From assembly GCF_000269605.1 (NCBI RefSeq), contig NZ_AKCI01000001.1, positions 1,302,001 through 1,366,000 on the forward strand: DNA of 64,000 nt, written 5' to 3'. Each line of letters opens with the position of its first letter. Position 1 is the first letter of the stretch. The position numbers were made by a program, and so were the translations under genes. This document shows, in pieces, positions 42,933 to 51,757 of the stretch. A model generated the notes under the pieces. That model worked only from the letters and a program-made list of their open reading frames with translations. It was not told the origin of the DNA and did no database searches. The DNA is from Scardovia wiggsiae F0424 (GTDB lineage: Bacteria; Actinomycetota; Actinomycetes; Actinomycetales; Bifidobacteriaceae).

Positions 42933-44314
42933 CAGCCGCCCCATATATCATCAGTATTGTCCCTGACTTTTTCAACATCAATAAGCTCTACGCCAGCATG
43001 CGTATCCATGTTGCCGGAAATAAATTCATCAGGTATATCGCTCTGTGATGCAGCAGTAATGATAACCTGCCCCTGACCTGCAGCAAAATCAACGATTTTT
43101 GTGCGTCTGTATATATCAAGCTGGGAGAAGACATCATCAAGGATAAGGATAGGCTTGTTCCTGGTCCCGTGAAAATTATTGTCGGAGTCGGACGGTGTAT
43201 TTCCGGTATCATTATGGCGTTCATTATGCCCGGCAGCCATTTTCTCTGATAATACTTCAAACAGGGCCATTTTCAATGCTAAAGCCAGGGTCCATAATTC
43301 ACCGTTTGACGCATATTCGCGTGCCGGCATTGAATTGAGGAAAAAGCCTATATCGTCGCGATGCGGTCCTATCAGGTTCCGTGCCTGGGCGGCCTCCCCT
43401 TCAAACAGCCGCTGGAAATGGCTGCTTATAGCGGAAAATGGATCATCAGGGAAATCATACACTTCCGTAAAAGACGGGGAATATTTCAGCGTTGCTTTCT
43501 GGCTGTCCCCTGCAATATGGGAATAGATCCGCGAAAACGGCCCTTCCAGCTGATCACAGATACTGGCCCTTAACCGGGTCAGCTCTATACCTGTGCTGAT
43601 CAGCTGCCCGGTCCATACTTCCAGACTCGAATAATCCTGCGCGATACTCTGGCTATCATACCCCTGGCTGCTATATCCGCTGTACCGGCTATCGCCTTCA
43701 GGACCATAAGTACTGCTGCCCATATCCCTTCTGTTCGCAATGTTCTTCAGAAGTGCTGACCTCTGCTTTGAGACATGGGCATACTTCTGCAAGACCCTAA
43801 AATAATCCCGTATTATCTGTGACCCTGCACTATCAAGGAAACTGCGCCGCCTTGCCGGATCAAGAGAAATAAGCCATTGGTCTTCAGGGGTAAAAGAAAC
43901 AGTTTTGATATTCCCCACTATATCGCGCAGATAAAGTGCAGGGCCGTTGTTGATGCGGGCACGGTTTGCACCTTTTGCAGGAATAGTTACCGTATACTGA
44001 TCAGGTTTTGTTCCCGTCTTTTTTTCAGAGCCGGAAATATCAGGATCAGAAACATCCCGGCCTGATTCCACATTTGCCCGTATAACTGCACTTTTCTGCC
44101 CATGCTGTATAAGCGGCTGTGATGAGCCCGCCCTGTGGCTGGACCCTGTTGAGAGGAACTCTACTGCCTCAGCAATATTTGTTTTGCCCAGGCCGTTATG
44201 CCCAAAAAGTACATTGACATGGCTGCCCAGATCAAGGACGCAGTGGTCCCACGACCTGAAATAGTCAAGGGCAAGCCGCGAAATATGCACAGAATACTCT
44301 TTACTTTGGTTCAA
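42932..44314 (-). CDS. recF: DNA replication/repair protein RecF
   Basis: An SMC-like ATPase that helps load RecA at gaps; 460 residues as drawn. Walker A is GHNGLGKTNIAEAVEF (about 38-53), the signature region lies around IGPHRDDIGFFLN, and Walker B is PILILDDVFSQLD near residue 400. Two spacer segments (about 85-105 and 205-230, Ser/Tyr/Gly-rich) are longer than usual. The start is uncertain: TTG at 44314 has a poor ribosome-binding site, and GTG at 44290 would give VHISRLALDYFRSW, which matches the usual N-terminus better. It lies 14 bases after dnaN. Confidence 0.93.
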   Translation of the reverse strand: MNQSKEYSVHISRLALDYFRSWDHCVLDLGSHVNVLFGHNGLGKTNIAEAVEFLSTGSSHRAGSSQPLIQHGQKSAVIRANVESGRDVSDPDISGSEKKTGTKPDQYTVTIPAKGANRARINNGPALYLRDIVGNIKTVSFTPEDQWLISLDPARRRSFLDSAGSQIIRDYFRVLQKYAHVSKQRSALLKNIANRRDMGSSTYGPEGDSRYSGYSSQGYDSQSIAQDYSSLEVWTGQLISTGIELTRLRASICDQLEGPFSRIYSHIAGDSQKATLKYSPSFTEVYDFPDDPFSAISSHFQRLFEGEAAQARNLIGPHRDDIGFFLNSMPAREYASNGELWTLALALKMALFEVLSEKMAAGHNERHNDTGNTPSDSDNNFHGTRNKPILILDDVFSQLDIYRRTKIVDFAAGQGQVIITAASQSDIPDEFISGNMDTHAGVELIDVEKVRDNTDDIWGG

Positions 44315-44328
44315 TAAGCCCGGGATGG

Positions 44329-45453
44329 TCAGTCAACAAACCGGACCGGCACCAGCAGATACCGGTAATCCAGCGATTCATTGCCATCCTGCTCCTGTTG
44401 TCCGTTAAATTCCACTGCCTTTATAGGAGAGACCATCTTTACGCGGACATACGGTTCATAAATTGCCCCCAGGCCTTCAAGAAGATAATTAGGGTTGAAA
44501 GCGATCGTAATGGGGTCTCCATCCATATCAACCGGGATCACTTCTGTTGCCTGGGATTCGTCAGCCGATCCTGCAGACAGGGTCACTTCGTTATTATCGA
44601 AAACCATACGGATAGGGGCATTCCGTTCTGCTACAAGGGATACACGCCGTATAGCATCAATAAGGGCATTTTTGTCAATAACCGCCTGGATCGGGTATTC
44701 AGAAACAAAAAGGCGGTCAACTGACGGGAACTCGCCATCAATAAGCTGAGTCGTTGAAACTTTCCCAGCGTTGGTAAAACTTACCAGTGTCGGCGACTCG
44801 CTGTTGAACCCAAGAACAACGTTCTGTGCAGTATCCAGGGAGCGTGAAATATCACGCAGGAGGTTTCCCCGCACAAGCAATGCTGTATCAGTATCATCCT
44901 GCGCAGGAGACCACGTAAAGGTTGACCGTGACAGACGGAAACGGTCTGTTGCAGTCATTTGCACTTTATCACCAGAAAAGGCTACACGGACCCCGGTAAG
45001 CACAGGCCTTGATTCTTCACGGGAAATAGCAACAGCTGCCTGGGCGATAGCGTGCGAGAAAGTATCTCCGTCTATAGCGCCTAAAGAGGAAGGTATTTCA
45101 GGAAGTTCAGGATAATCGGATTCAGGCATCAGCTGGAGGGAGAAGGTGGATTTTCCTCCTGAAACTGTTAATTTTGAGCCATTTGTTGATAAGTAGGTCT
45201 TCCCGCTCGGCAGGGCTTTAGCTATATCTGCAAGGAGCTTTCCCTGTACTATAACAGTGCCGTCTTCATCGATTCCTGCTTCAATGTGATGGCGCGCAGA
45301 AATTTCATAATCAAATGCTGAGAGCTGGAGGGTACCGTCAGCTGCTTCGAGCTTTACACCTGTAAGGATAGGTGTCGCAGGCCTGGCAGGGATAATACGG
45401 GTAGTCCATGATACAGCCTCTGAAAAAGCAGAGGAATCAATCTCAACCTTCAT
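44329..45453 (-). CDS. dnaN: DNA polymerase III beta sliding clamp
   Basis: A 374-residue processivity clamp with three repeated domains of about 120 residues. Family segments are MKVEIDSSAFSEAVSW, GVKLEAADGTLQLSAFDYE, TGVRVAFSGDKVQMTATDRFRLS (domain 2) and YRYLLVPVRF at the C-terminus, close to the clamp-binding pocket. GAGGT lies before the ATG. It heads the leftward dnaN-recF-DUF721-gyrB-gyrA block on the far side of the presumptive origin from dnaA. Confidence 0.98.
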   Translation of the reverse strand: MKVEIDSSAFSEAVSWTTRIIPARPATPILTGVKLEAADGTLQLSAFDYEISARHHIEAGIDEDGTVIVQGKLLADIAKALPSGKTYLSTNGSKLTVSGGKSTFSLQLMPESDYPELPEIPSSLGAIDGDTFSHAIAQAAVAISREESRPVLTGVRVAFSGDKVQMTATDRFRLSRSTFTWSPAQDDTDTALLVRGNLLRDISRSLDTAQNVVLGFNSESPTLVSFTNAGKVSTTQLIDGEFPSVDRLFVSEYPIQAVIDKNALIDAIRRVSLVAERNAPIRMVFDNNEVTLSAGSADESQATEVIPVDMDGDPITIAFNPNYLLEGLGAIYEPYVRVKMVSPIKAVEFNGQQEQDGNESLDYRYLLVPVRFVD

Positions 45454-45681
45454 TAGTACCTCAGTTCGTAGTCTGGCAAACTTTAAGTCTTATGAGTCTA
45501 TTGTAACGGGCGAACGAACATATACGAAACGGGATGGTGCATGCGGTTATGGCTAAAAGGGCAAGTATATAAATTAGATAGTAGTCGTAGTAGAGGCTGT
45601 GGAAGATGTGGAAATGGTGTATGAACCGCATGATATCAATTGTGAAGGCAACGGTTGCATGTGGAAAATCAGTTTAGAAAA

Positions 45682-45690
45682 TGTGGATAA
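45682..45690 (-). promoter_or_regulatory. DnaA box (perfect TTATCCACA)
   Basis: TGTGGATAA on the plus strand is the exact complement of the consensus TTATCCACA. It lies in the dnaA-dnaN spacer. Confidence 0.85.
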
Positions 45691-45827
45691 CTTTGATGTT
45701 ACTCACATGCAATATGTTATGGATTTTTTATCCTCAAAAATGTTAATTTTATTAACGTTTTTTGCCCATGTTTTCCACGCCAATATCTTACTTATCCTCA
45801 GGGTTATCATATATCTGTGGAAAGTAT

Positions 45828-45836
45828 TGTGGATAA
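45828..45836 (-). promoter_or_regulatory. DnaA box (perfect TTATCCACA)
   Basis: A second exact match, next to the near-matches at 45792-45800 and 45816-45824, forms a local cluster in the dnaA-dnaN spacer. Confidence 0.85.
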
Positions 45837-46039
45837 GTTTCTTCACAAAATGGAGAGGATGTAAAGGGAGGCAGCAGAAAAATAAAGCAAAATAGAAGCA
45901 CAGTATATTTCTGTGAAAAGACGTAACAGGGAATTATTAATGAGGAAACCGTATAATCTATATATTTCAGGGATCGGCAGAATAGGCAGAACTGTACTGT
46001 TACATCCGTCCTGATGTATCTGAGCCGCGTAAATACTGG

Positions 46040-47809
46040 TCAATTACGGGAAACAGGGCTGATTGAATCTTTCTGTTTGATATACATAGTGATTTCATTG
46101 ACGTTATTGTAGAGGGCGCGTTTTTTGCCCATCTCATTTGCGATCTTCTTGCAGGCATGCATGACTGTGGAATGGTCGCGCCCTCCGAATATTTCACCGA
46201 TATCAACAAGGGAAAGGCTTGTCATTTCACGGATAAGATACATGGATACCTGCCGGGCTTCGGCAACGTTTTTTGTACGCGAAGGCCCGACGATATCGTC
46301 AAAAGTAAGTGTATAGTGATGCGCTACATTGGTGATAATGCTTGTAGGGGTAACTTCCACATCGGAATTGAAAAAATCATGGAGAGTCTGTTCTGCTAAA
46401 GTACGGCTCACCGGCTGGTCATTAAGCGTTGCTATAGCTGTAACGCGGGTAAGCGCTCCCTCAAGCTCGCGGACACTGTCTGTGATTTTGTCGGCGATAT
46501 AATCGAGTACATCATTAGGGACAGGGACAGTACTGTTGGAGACCTTCAGCCGCAGTATTGCCAGCCGTGTCTCTTTTTCCGGCGGTGCAACATCAACAAC
46601 GAGCCCTTTGTTGAAGCGTGTCCTCAGCCTTTCATTGAAGCCTTTGAGGTTATTAGGTGCAACATCGGATGCGATGACTATCTGCTTGCCTGTACTGGTC
46701 AGTTCATTGAACGTGTGGAAGAACTGTTCCATTGTTTCAGTACCGCGGAAAAACTGGATATCATCAAGCAGCAGGACGTCGACATTCCTGTATTTCTTGG
46801 TAAAATTAGCTAAAGCTGCCTGTTTCCTTGCCCCTGCAGCAAGAGCACTGACGAAGTCATTGACGAATTCTTCTGCGGTAACATACCGCACTGTTGCTTT
46901 AGGGTCCTGTCTGAGCACATAATTGCCGACAGCATTGAGCAGATGGGTCTTCCCCAGACCTGAACCGCCATAAATAAATAATGGGTTATAGTCTGCAGTT
47001 CCCGGAGCCTCAGCAACTATTACTGCTGCTGATTTTGCAAAGCGGTTTGATGTCCCCTGGACAAAAGTATCAAAAGTCGCGTAAGGGTTAAGGTGGGTGA
47101 CGGCATTCCGCGATATCTGGGTTTTAGGGAGATGCGGCTGATTTTGTATATTATCGGCCGGCTGAGGTTCCCTGCCGCCTTCATATATCGGGTCATGGAA
47201 CGGTGCATCCTTATGCTCTGCGGACGGCTCATTATGTAAAACCTCAGATGCGTGCTGCCCGTAGTGGGCAGGTGTGTACGGCTCTGTGTAGCCTTTTGTT
47301 TTACGCGGTGCAAAAGTGCTGCTGGTCCCGGTCCCTTCCGGGTTTTCCACATTTCCGATGAGGCCCGGATCAATACCGATATTTTCCGATATGCTCAGGT
47401 CCGGCTCATAAGGGTTTATCCCTGTTTCGGTTCCCAGTTCCGCATATCCGCTGCCGCCGTTATCTTTATACCCTGCATTGTTTCTGTTGATATCGCTGTC
47501 CGCAGTATTTGCAGTATCCGTATAGGGATTGTTCGGGGTATTGACTTTAACAATGAAAGTCATGGGTTTGTCAGACACAGTTGACAGGCATTCGTTGATA
47601 TCATCATGGAGCTTGTTTTCCAGAGTAGAACGGAGTGAATCTGCGTCAACTGAGAGGATAATCATATTATCGAACACGCCCAGTGCGCTTACTTCGCTAA
47701 CGAGGTTTGTATCGCGGGGACTCAGATACCCCTGGTCCTTCATATAATTCCGGGTCCGCGACCATAGCTGTTGAGCGGTAGGCTCAGTATTGCTATGATG
47801 TAAGGCCAT
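46040..47809 (-). CDS. dnaA: Chromosomal replication initiator DnaA
   Basis: Binds DnaA boxes and opens the origin; 589 residues. Domain I is residues 1-90. Domain II (about 95-240) is long, low-complexity and Asn/Tyr/Pro/Glu-rich, as in other actinobacteria. The AAA+ domain has Walker A GGSGLGKTHLLNAVG (about 280), Walker B VLLLDDIQFF and sensor-1 IVIASDVAPNNL; domain IV has GRDHSTVMHACKKI (DNA-binding signature). The ATG at 47809 has GGAGGG upstream and is preferred to 47983. A TATAAA -10 at 47868-47873 (minus strand) lies near the DnaA box at 47890, suggesting autoregulation. Confidence 0.98.
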   Translation of the reverse strand: MALHHSNTEPTAQQLWSRTRNYMKDQGYLSPRDTNLVSEVSALGVFDNMIILSVDADSLRSTLENKLHDDINECLSTVSDKPMTFIVKVNTPNNPYTDTANTADSDINRNNAGYKDNGGSGYAELGTETGINPYEPDLSISENIGIDPGLIGNVENPEGTGTSSTFAPRKTKGYTEPYTPAHYGQHASEVLHNEPSAEHKDAPFHDPIYEGGREPQPADNIQNQPHLPKTQISRNAVTHLNPYATFDTFVQGTSNRFAKSAAVIVAEAPGTADYNPLFIYGGSGLGKTHLLNAVGNYVLRQDPKATVRYVTAEEFVNDFVSALAAGARKQAALANFTKKYRNVDVLLLDDIQFFRGTETMEQFFHTFNELTSTGKQIVIASDVAPNNLKGFNERLRTRFNKGLVVDVAPPEKETRLAILRLKVSNSTVPVPNDVLDYIADKITDSVRELEGALTRVTAIATLNDQPVSRTLAEQTLHDFFNSDVEVTPTSIITNVAHHYTLTFDDIVGPSRTKNVAEARQVSMYLIREMTSLSLVDIGEIFGGRDHSTVMHACKKIANEMGKKRALYNNVNEITMYIKQKDSISPVSRN

Positions 47810-47889
47810 AGTCCCTCCAATAATGAATCTTTCCGGTTCCAAATAAGTTCTCTGATGTGTACCAACATTTATAATCGCACCCACAGAAG

Positions 47890-47898
47890 TTATCCACA
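47890..47898 (+). promoter_or_regulatory. DnaA box (perfect TTATCCACA)
   Basis: An exact match on the plus strand, about 80 bases upstream of the dnaA start and 16 bases upstream of the proposed dnaA -10 box. Confidence 0.85.
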
Positions 47899-47945
47899 AT
47901 TGGGCGTGTTGTAAATACATGAATGTGAATAACACGCGTGTAATT

Positions 47946-47954
47946 TGTGGATAA
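47946..47954 (-). promoter_or_regulatory. DnaA box (perfect TTATCCACA)
   Basis: TGTGGATAA on the plus strand; a second exact box upstream of dnaA, facing the opposite way from the first. Confidence 0.85.
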
Positions 47955-48089
47955 ATTAAAATCAAGATCCTTGAGATATCCACATATTCACAGCGTTGAT
48001 GTTGATAAGTTACATCAGTGTAGTTTTACTGTTGCTTACTGATACCCATTTTCAAATTGATCACAAAGAGGGGAAGAATGTGAAGAAGT

Positions 48090-48117
48090 TTGATTACGGT
48101 GTGATTCGTGGTATAAA
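48090..48117 (+). promoter_or_regulatory. rpmH promoter (TTGATT-N16-TATAAA)
   Basis: A -35 of TTGATT at 48090-48095 and a -10 of TATAAA at 48112-48117 with a 16-base spacer, about 120 bases upstream of rpmH. It is the best sigma-70-like promoter seen in this window. Confidence 0.6.
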
Positions 48118-48195
48118 GTAGAGGTTCTCCATAAACATAGTCATACGATTATGTAGAGTGGTAATAGTAACTTAATAGAGATTGACTCATGAGGA

Positions 48196-48213
48196 GCCAC
48201 GTTTAAGCGTGGC
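48196..48213 (+). promoter_or_regulatory. Hairpin in the rpmH leader
   Basis: GCCACG-TTTAAG-CGTGGC has a perfect six-bp stem and a six-base loop. It lies in the leader between the promoter and the GGGAG ribosome-binding site of rpmH and could modulate translation. Confidence 0.45.
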
Positions 48214-48234
48214 AGGAAACGGGAGCGTTTTACT

Positions 48235-48369
48235 ATGAAGAGGACTTTCCAGCCGAACAATCGCCGCCGCCATATGAAGCACGGTTTTCGTCAGCGTATG
48301 CGTACACGCACAGGGCGTGCGCTGATCAACCGCCGCCGTGCAAAGGGGCGTAAGGTACTCTCCGCTTAA
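48235..48369 (+). CDS. rpmH: 50S ribosomal protein L34
   Basis: A 44-residue, strongly basic protein starting [19 protein letters not shown] and ending [12 protein letters not shown], an unmistakable L34. GGGAG lies upstream of the ATG. It is the first gene rightward of the origin, with its own promoter, and is separated from rnpA by a terminator-like stem-loop. Confidence 0.98.
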   Translation: MKRTFQPNNRRRHMKHGFRQRMRTRTGRALINRRRAKGRKVLSA

Positions 48370-48403
48370 GGATATAGTCTCAGGAGAGTGTGGACAGCAA
48401 TAT

Positions 48404-48447
48404 AGCCAAGGCTGCAGGCAGAGGTAAACTGCGGCTTTGGCTGTTTT
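48404..48447 (+). terminator. Stem-loop with T-tract between rpmH and rnpA
   Basis: AGCCAAGGCTGCAG (48404-48417) pairs with CTGCGGCTTTGGCT (48429-48442) over 14 positions including two G-U pairs, followed by GTTTT. It probably ends most rpmH transcripts and lowers rnpA expression relative to rpmH. Confidence 0.75.
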
Positions 48448-48614
48448 ACTGTACCTGCAAGTGCAAAGGTACACAGGTTTACAGGAAATACAGATAATGC
48501 AGCATAGTAACATAGCTCTATAAACAGGCACTGCACAGCAGCGCTTTGTTCATAATAGCCGTTTACTATTATCCATTTATTATTTGGGCGGTACTGGACC
48601 GGAGGCAACAGCGA

Positions 48615-49052
48615 ATGGACAGACTTAAGGGCCATAAAGATTTTGTTGCTGTTCTGAAAAAGCACCAGAAGTTTTCCTCCCGGGATATTGTGCTCCATTA
48701 CAGTATCTATCGTCAGCCGGAGCCTGGCAGTCCCCGGAAAGGTATAAAAAGCAGCCCTGTTACTGGATGCCGGGATATTGATATCAGGTTAGGGCTTGCC
48801 GTTTCCAAATCTGTTGGGAATGCAGTGATGCGTAATACAGTTAAACGGAGGCTCCGCGTACTGGCGAAGAAATATGAAGGCTATCTTACTGACCTTCCTT
48901 CGGCAGGAACGCTCTGTATTGATATAGTTGTACGGGCAAAGCCTTCAGCAGCTTATGCGCGTTTCGATGCGCTGGATTCCCAGATGGAAAAAATATATGC
49001 AGGGTTAAGGGAAAAATCCGCCGAATATCCTGCAGACAAGCCCGCCGCGTAA
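48615..49052 (+). CDS. rnpA: Ribonuclease P protein component
   Basis: The protein subunit that helps RNase P RNA bind pre-tRNA; 145 residues. It has [16 protein letters not shown] at the N-terminus, the signature [17 protein letters not shown] (RNxxKRxxR core), and the central [14 protein letters not shown] Pro/Gly/Ser insert around [17 protein letters not shown] lengthens it slightly. GGAGG lies nine bases before the ATG at 48615; a start at 48546 is rejected for lack of similarity. The RNase P RNA gene is not in this window. Confidence 0.96.
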   Translation: MDRLKGHKDFVAVLKKHQKFSSRDIVLHYSIYRQPEPGSPRKGIKSSPVTGCRDIDIRLGLAVSKSVGNAVMRNTVKRRLRVLAKKYEGYLTDLPSAGTLCIDIVVRAKPSAAYARFDALDSQMEKIYAGLREKSAEYPADKPAA

Positions 49053-49087
49053 TACGGTTTAGCAACTGGCTTGTAGAGGATCAGCAC

Positions 49088-49591
49088 ATGGCATCACAAG
49101 TACCGCAGGTATCACAAGGCCCCAGCAACGACGTACCTGAGGGAAATCCGCGCAGCAGCACAATGCTTCTTTCCAAGCATAAGGGTAATACCAATGCTGC
49201 GGATGCTGGCAGAAATACTGACGGAATACATAGGATACAGGTAATGCGCAAAGATCCATCTTGGGCACAGAAGGCCGTTATACGATGTATCAGTTTTTAT
49301 CGCCGCTGTATTTCCCCCAACACTCCCCCATCATGCAAATATTATCCAACGTGTTCCACGTATGCACTGACCGCGGTAAAACGGTTCGGGGCTTTCCGGG
49401 GGTCGGTTCTGGCACTGCTGCGGCTGGCCAGATGCCGGCCATGGAGTAACGGCGGCATTGATGACGTGCCTCAGAAATTCTCGGTTTTTTACCGGTTCAC
49501 GTGGTCGAAGGCGCATGAAGAACTCCGTATTGCTCCGTTAGCAGGAACAGATAGTTATGACGATAATAGTTCGCCACACGTTCATGTATAA
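49088..49591 (+). CDS. yidD: Membrane protein insertion efficiency factor YidD
   Basis: A 167-residue YidD with a long polar N-terminal extension (1-55). The conserved domain (about 58-135) contains [40 protein letters not shown] and [14 protein letters not shown]. Usual YidD proteins are 70-100 residues, so both the N-terminal extension and the C-terminal tail ([15 protein letters not shown]) are additions. It is thought to assist YidC in inserting membrane proteins. The ATG at 49088 has GAGGA nine bases upstream; the internal ATG at 49244 has AGG only two bases before it. It follows rnpA by 35 bases. Confidence 0.92.
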   Translation: MASQVPQVSQGPSNDVPEGNPRSSTMLLSKHKGNTNAADAGRNTDGIHRIQVMRKDPSWAQKAVIRCISFYRRCISPNTPPSCKYYPTCSTYALTAVKRFGAFRGSVLALLRLARCRPWSNGGIDDVPQKFSVFYRFTWSKAHEELRIAPLAGTDSYDDNSSPHVHV

Positions 49592-49675
49592 TTTAGACAG
49601 TACGAAATACGGAAAATAGCGAAATAGCAAGGAATACTGAACTTTTATTCAGATCTGCGGTATTAAGGGGAACCT

Positions 49676-50668
49676 ATGTTATTAGATAGAGGCTTTTTCG
49701 GCTGGTTCTATACGATCCTGCGCCCGATCGAAGCAGCAATGGCGTACGTGATCAAGTTTTTCCACGATGTCCTTACAGCAATCGGATTGAGCGGGGCTCA
49801 GGGGCTCGCATGGTCCATTGCAGTTATGCTCCTGGTGGTGCTGGTCAAACTGATCATCCTTCCGCTGTTTGTACGGCAGATGCTGTCCATGAGGAAAATG
49901 CAGGCACTCCAGCCTCAGCTGCAGAAAATACAGAAAAAATATAAAGGCAAAACGGACAGGGCAAGCCGCGAGGCAATGAGCCGCGAAACAATGAAGGTGT
50001 ATCAGGATAATCATGCGAACCCTATGGGTTCCTGTGTACCGTCTCTGATACAGGGACCTATATTTATGGCGATGTTCTACACGCTGTCTGCGGTGATATA
50101 TATTGCCGATGGCAGGCGCGGGCCTCTGGGGGCGTTCGATAAGGCGGCTGCCCAGGGATTCTCCAATGCGCAGCTGTTTAATATCAAACTGTCATCAACA
50201 TTTGCAACAGCTGATTCGGGCGGTAAAGTCACTATCGGTATTTTCGTTGCATTGATGTGTCTAACTATGTTTTATTCACAATGGCATAATGTCCGCCGCA
50301 ATATGCCGAAAGCGTCTATGCAGGGCACGGCTTATCGGACGCAGATGCTTATGTCGTTCATTTTCCCTGTTATGTATATCTTTTCTGGTATCACATTCCC
50401 GTTCGCGGTACTGGTCTACTGGCTGACCAATAACATCTGGACTCTGGGCCAGACCCTCTGGCAGGTTTACAATATGCCAACTCCGGGCTCCCCTGCTGCT
50501 GAAGCTAAAGAGAAACGCGATTACAGGAAAGAACAGGCCCGCCGTGAGCGTGCCGGGGAGATCTCCCTTGAAGAAGAAGAGCTCCTCAAAGCGAAAGAAG
50601 CCGAGGAACGCCTTTCCGTTGAGGGTCACCAGCGCAAGCAGCCTTCACGGAAAAAGAAGAAAAAGTAG
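49676..50668 (+). CDS. yidC: Membrane protein insertase YidC (OxaA/SpoIIIJ type)
   Basis: A 330-residue insertase lacking the large periplasmic domain of Gram-negative YidC. Five membrane spans are visible in residues 15-270: one at 15-35, the family core LAWSIAVMLLVVLVKLIILPLF (42-63), GSCVPSLIQGPIFMAMFYTL (about 117-136), IGIFVALMCLTMFYSQW and SFIFPVMYIFSGITFPFAVL. A cytoplasmic loop of basic residues (KKYKGKTDRASREAM) follows the second. The C-terminus is charged, ending RKKKKK, suited to ribosome contact. It lacks an obvious signal-peptidase II lipobox. Confidence 0.96.
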   Translation: MLLDRGFFGWFYTILRPIEAAMAYVIKFFHDVLTAIGLSGAQGLAWSIAVMLLVVLVKLIILPLFVRQMLSMRKMQALQPQLQKIQKKYKGKTDRASREAMSRETMKVYQDNHANPMGSCVPSLIQGPIFMAMFYTLSAVIYIADGRRGPLGAFDKAAAQGFSNAQLFNIKLSSTFATADSGGKVTIGIFVALMCLTMFYSQWHNVRRNMPKASMQGTAYRTQMLMSFIFPVMYIFSGITFPFAVLVYWLTNNIWTLGQTLWQVYNMPTPGSPAAEAKEKRDYRKEQARRERAGEISLEEEELLKAKEAEERLSVEGHQRKQPSRKKKKK

Positions 50669-50862
50669 GGTCCGGGGCGGAACCTGTTATGTAAGGGAGT
50701 GTGCGTATTGTACAGAAAAGGTGCAAATATGATACATTACAAGTAGCAGTTAAAATTGACGGCGGTCCGTAAAAGGCCCGGAGAAAAATATTAACGGAAA
50801 ATAATAAAGAAATATAGTTATTTATAAGAAGTACAGAAGCCTGGATCATAAAGGAGCATATT

Positions 50863-51678
50863 ATGGCAGATGAGGACGTAAAGACAGTAGACCAGCTCAA
50901 TGAGGAAGCTGATATCGCTGCTGATTATCTTGAAGAACTGCTTGATATCATTGATTACGATGGGGATATTGAGCTTGCTGTGCGTAATAACAGGCCGACC
51001 GTACAGATAGTGGCTGACGATGATGAGGATATCAAAAATCTTATAGGCAGGCATGGTGAGGTTGTTAACGCACTGCAGCAGCTTTCCCGCCTTGCTGTTC
51101 AGCAGAAAACAGGTGACCGCTCACATCTGATCCTCGACGTTGACGGTTATCTGACACGCAGGCGGAAGCATGTAGAGGATATTGCCCTGGATGCTGTTGA
51201 TGAGGTACGCGAAACAGGTGAGCCGGTTTCACTGCGGTCAATGAACTCTTTTGAGCGCAAGATCGTCCATGATATTGTCCGCGAAGAGGGATTGAAATCG
51301 CGGTCCCATGGTGTTGAGCCGGACAGGTACGTCACTGTTTACCTGAGGGCGCAGGACAGCAGCGTTGATGATGGCTATGATGGTGAACTTGATAATGGCG
51401 GACCTGATGATCCGGAGTTTGATGAAGCTGAAGATTTCGTCAGTGGATCCCAGGACGGTTCCAGCACTGATGGTTTCGCAAACCGGTATGCCCATAATGC
51501 TGCAGATACGGGCAGTGTTTCCGTTTCGCGTGATTATGCTGATGAAGATAACGATGATGAGACTGAAACTGATGCTGATGAGATTGATACTGCCAGAGAT
51601 GGCGATGCCAGTGACGCAGGTTACGTTTATCATGCAGGTGATGCCGATATTGCAGGGAACAGTAATGTTTCAGAATAA
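50863..51678 (+). CDS. khpB: KhpB/Jag-family RNA-binding protein with long acidic tail
   Basis: A 271-residue protein of the SpoIIIJ-associated (Jag/EloR/KhpB) family, which binds RNA and affects cell elongation in Gram-positives. The KH domain lies at about 45-95 (LIGRHGEVVNALQQLSRLAV) and the R3H domain at about 100-165 (MNSFERKIVHDIV, GLKSRSHGVEPDRYV). Residues 166-271 are a disordered tail very rich in Asp, Glu, Ser and Ala, about 40% of the protein. AAGGAG precedes the ATG. It follows yidC, in the usual actinobacterial order, after a gap of 194 bases. Confidence 0.93.
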   Translation: MADEDVKTVDQLNEEADIAADYLEELLDIIDYDGDIELAVRNNRPTVQIVADDDEDIKNLIGRHGEVVNALQQLSRLAVQQKTGDRSHLILDVDGYLTRRRKHVEDIALDAVDEVRETGEPVSLRSMNSFERKIVHDIVREEGLKSRSHGVEPDRYVTVYLRAQDSSVDDGYDGELDNGGPDDPEFDEAEDFVSGSQDGSSTDGFANRYAHNAADTGSVSVSRDYADEDNDDETETDADEIDTARDGDASDAGYVYHAGDADIAGNSNVSE

Positions 51679-51757
51679 CGGCAACTGAAATACCGGCAGA
51701 AGTACGGGTATCCTCACTATAAAATAAGGCTTGCGTCACATAAGGTCGTTGCAGTAT

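Larger units (their letters stand above)
45454..46039. other. Presumptive oriC spacer between dnaA and dnaN
   Basis: This 586-base spacer has two perfect DnaA boxes (45682-45690 and 45828-45836, both TGTGGATAA on the plus strand) and near-matches TTTTCCACG (45771-45779), TTATCCTCA (45792-45800) and TGTGGAAAG (45816-45824). An AT-rich stretch at about 45720-45770 (long runs of T and A) suits an unwinding element. The leftward dnaN promoter must also lie here. An open frame of 98 codons covers the boxes but is not a convincing gene. With the spacer on the other side of dnaA this probably forms a bipartite origin. Confidence 0.75.
47810..48234. other. Spacer between dnaA and rpmH with DnaA boxes (second origin flank)
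   Basis: This 425-base spacer contains perfect DnaA boxes at 47890-47898 and 47946-47954 and near-matches ATATCCACA (47976-47984) and TTATCAACA on the minus strand (48000-48008). The dnaA promoter lies to the left and the rpmH promoter (48090-48117) to the right. No open reading frame is convincing. Confidence 0.75.

Noticed and set aside
45599-45895. A 98-codon frame in the dnaA-dnaN spacer
   Set aside because: It runs across the DnaA boxes and AT-rich element, has no ribosome-binding site and an aromatic, low-information sequence.
49351-49366. A parS-like string (TGTTCCACGTATGCAC) inside yidD
   Set aside because: Only the left half matches; the right half of the palindrome is lost.
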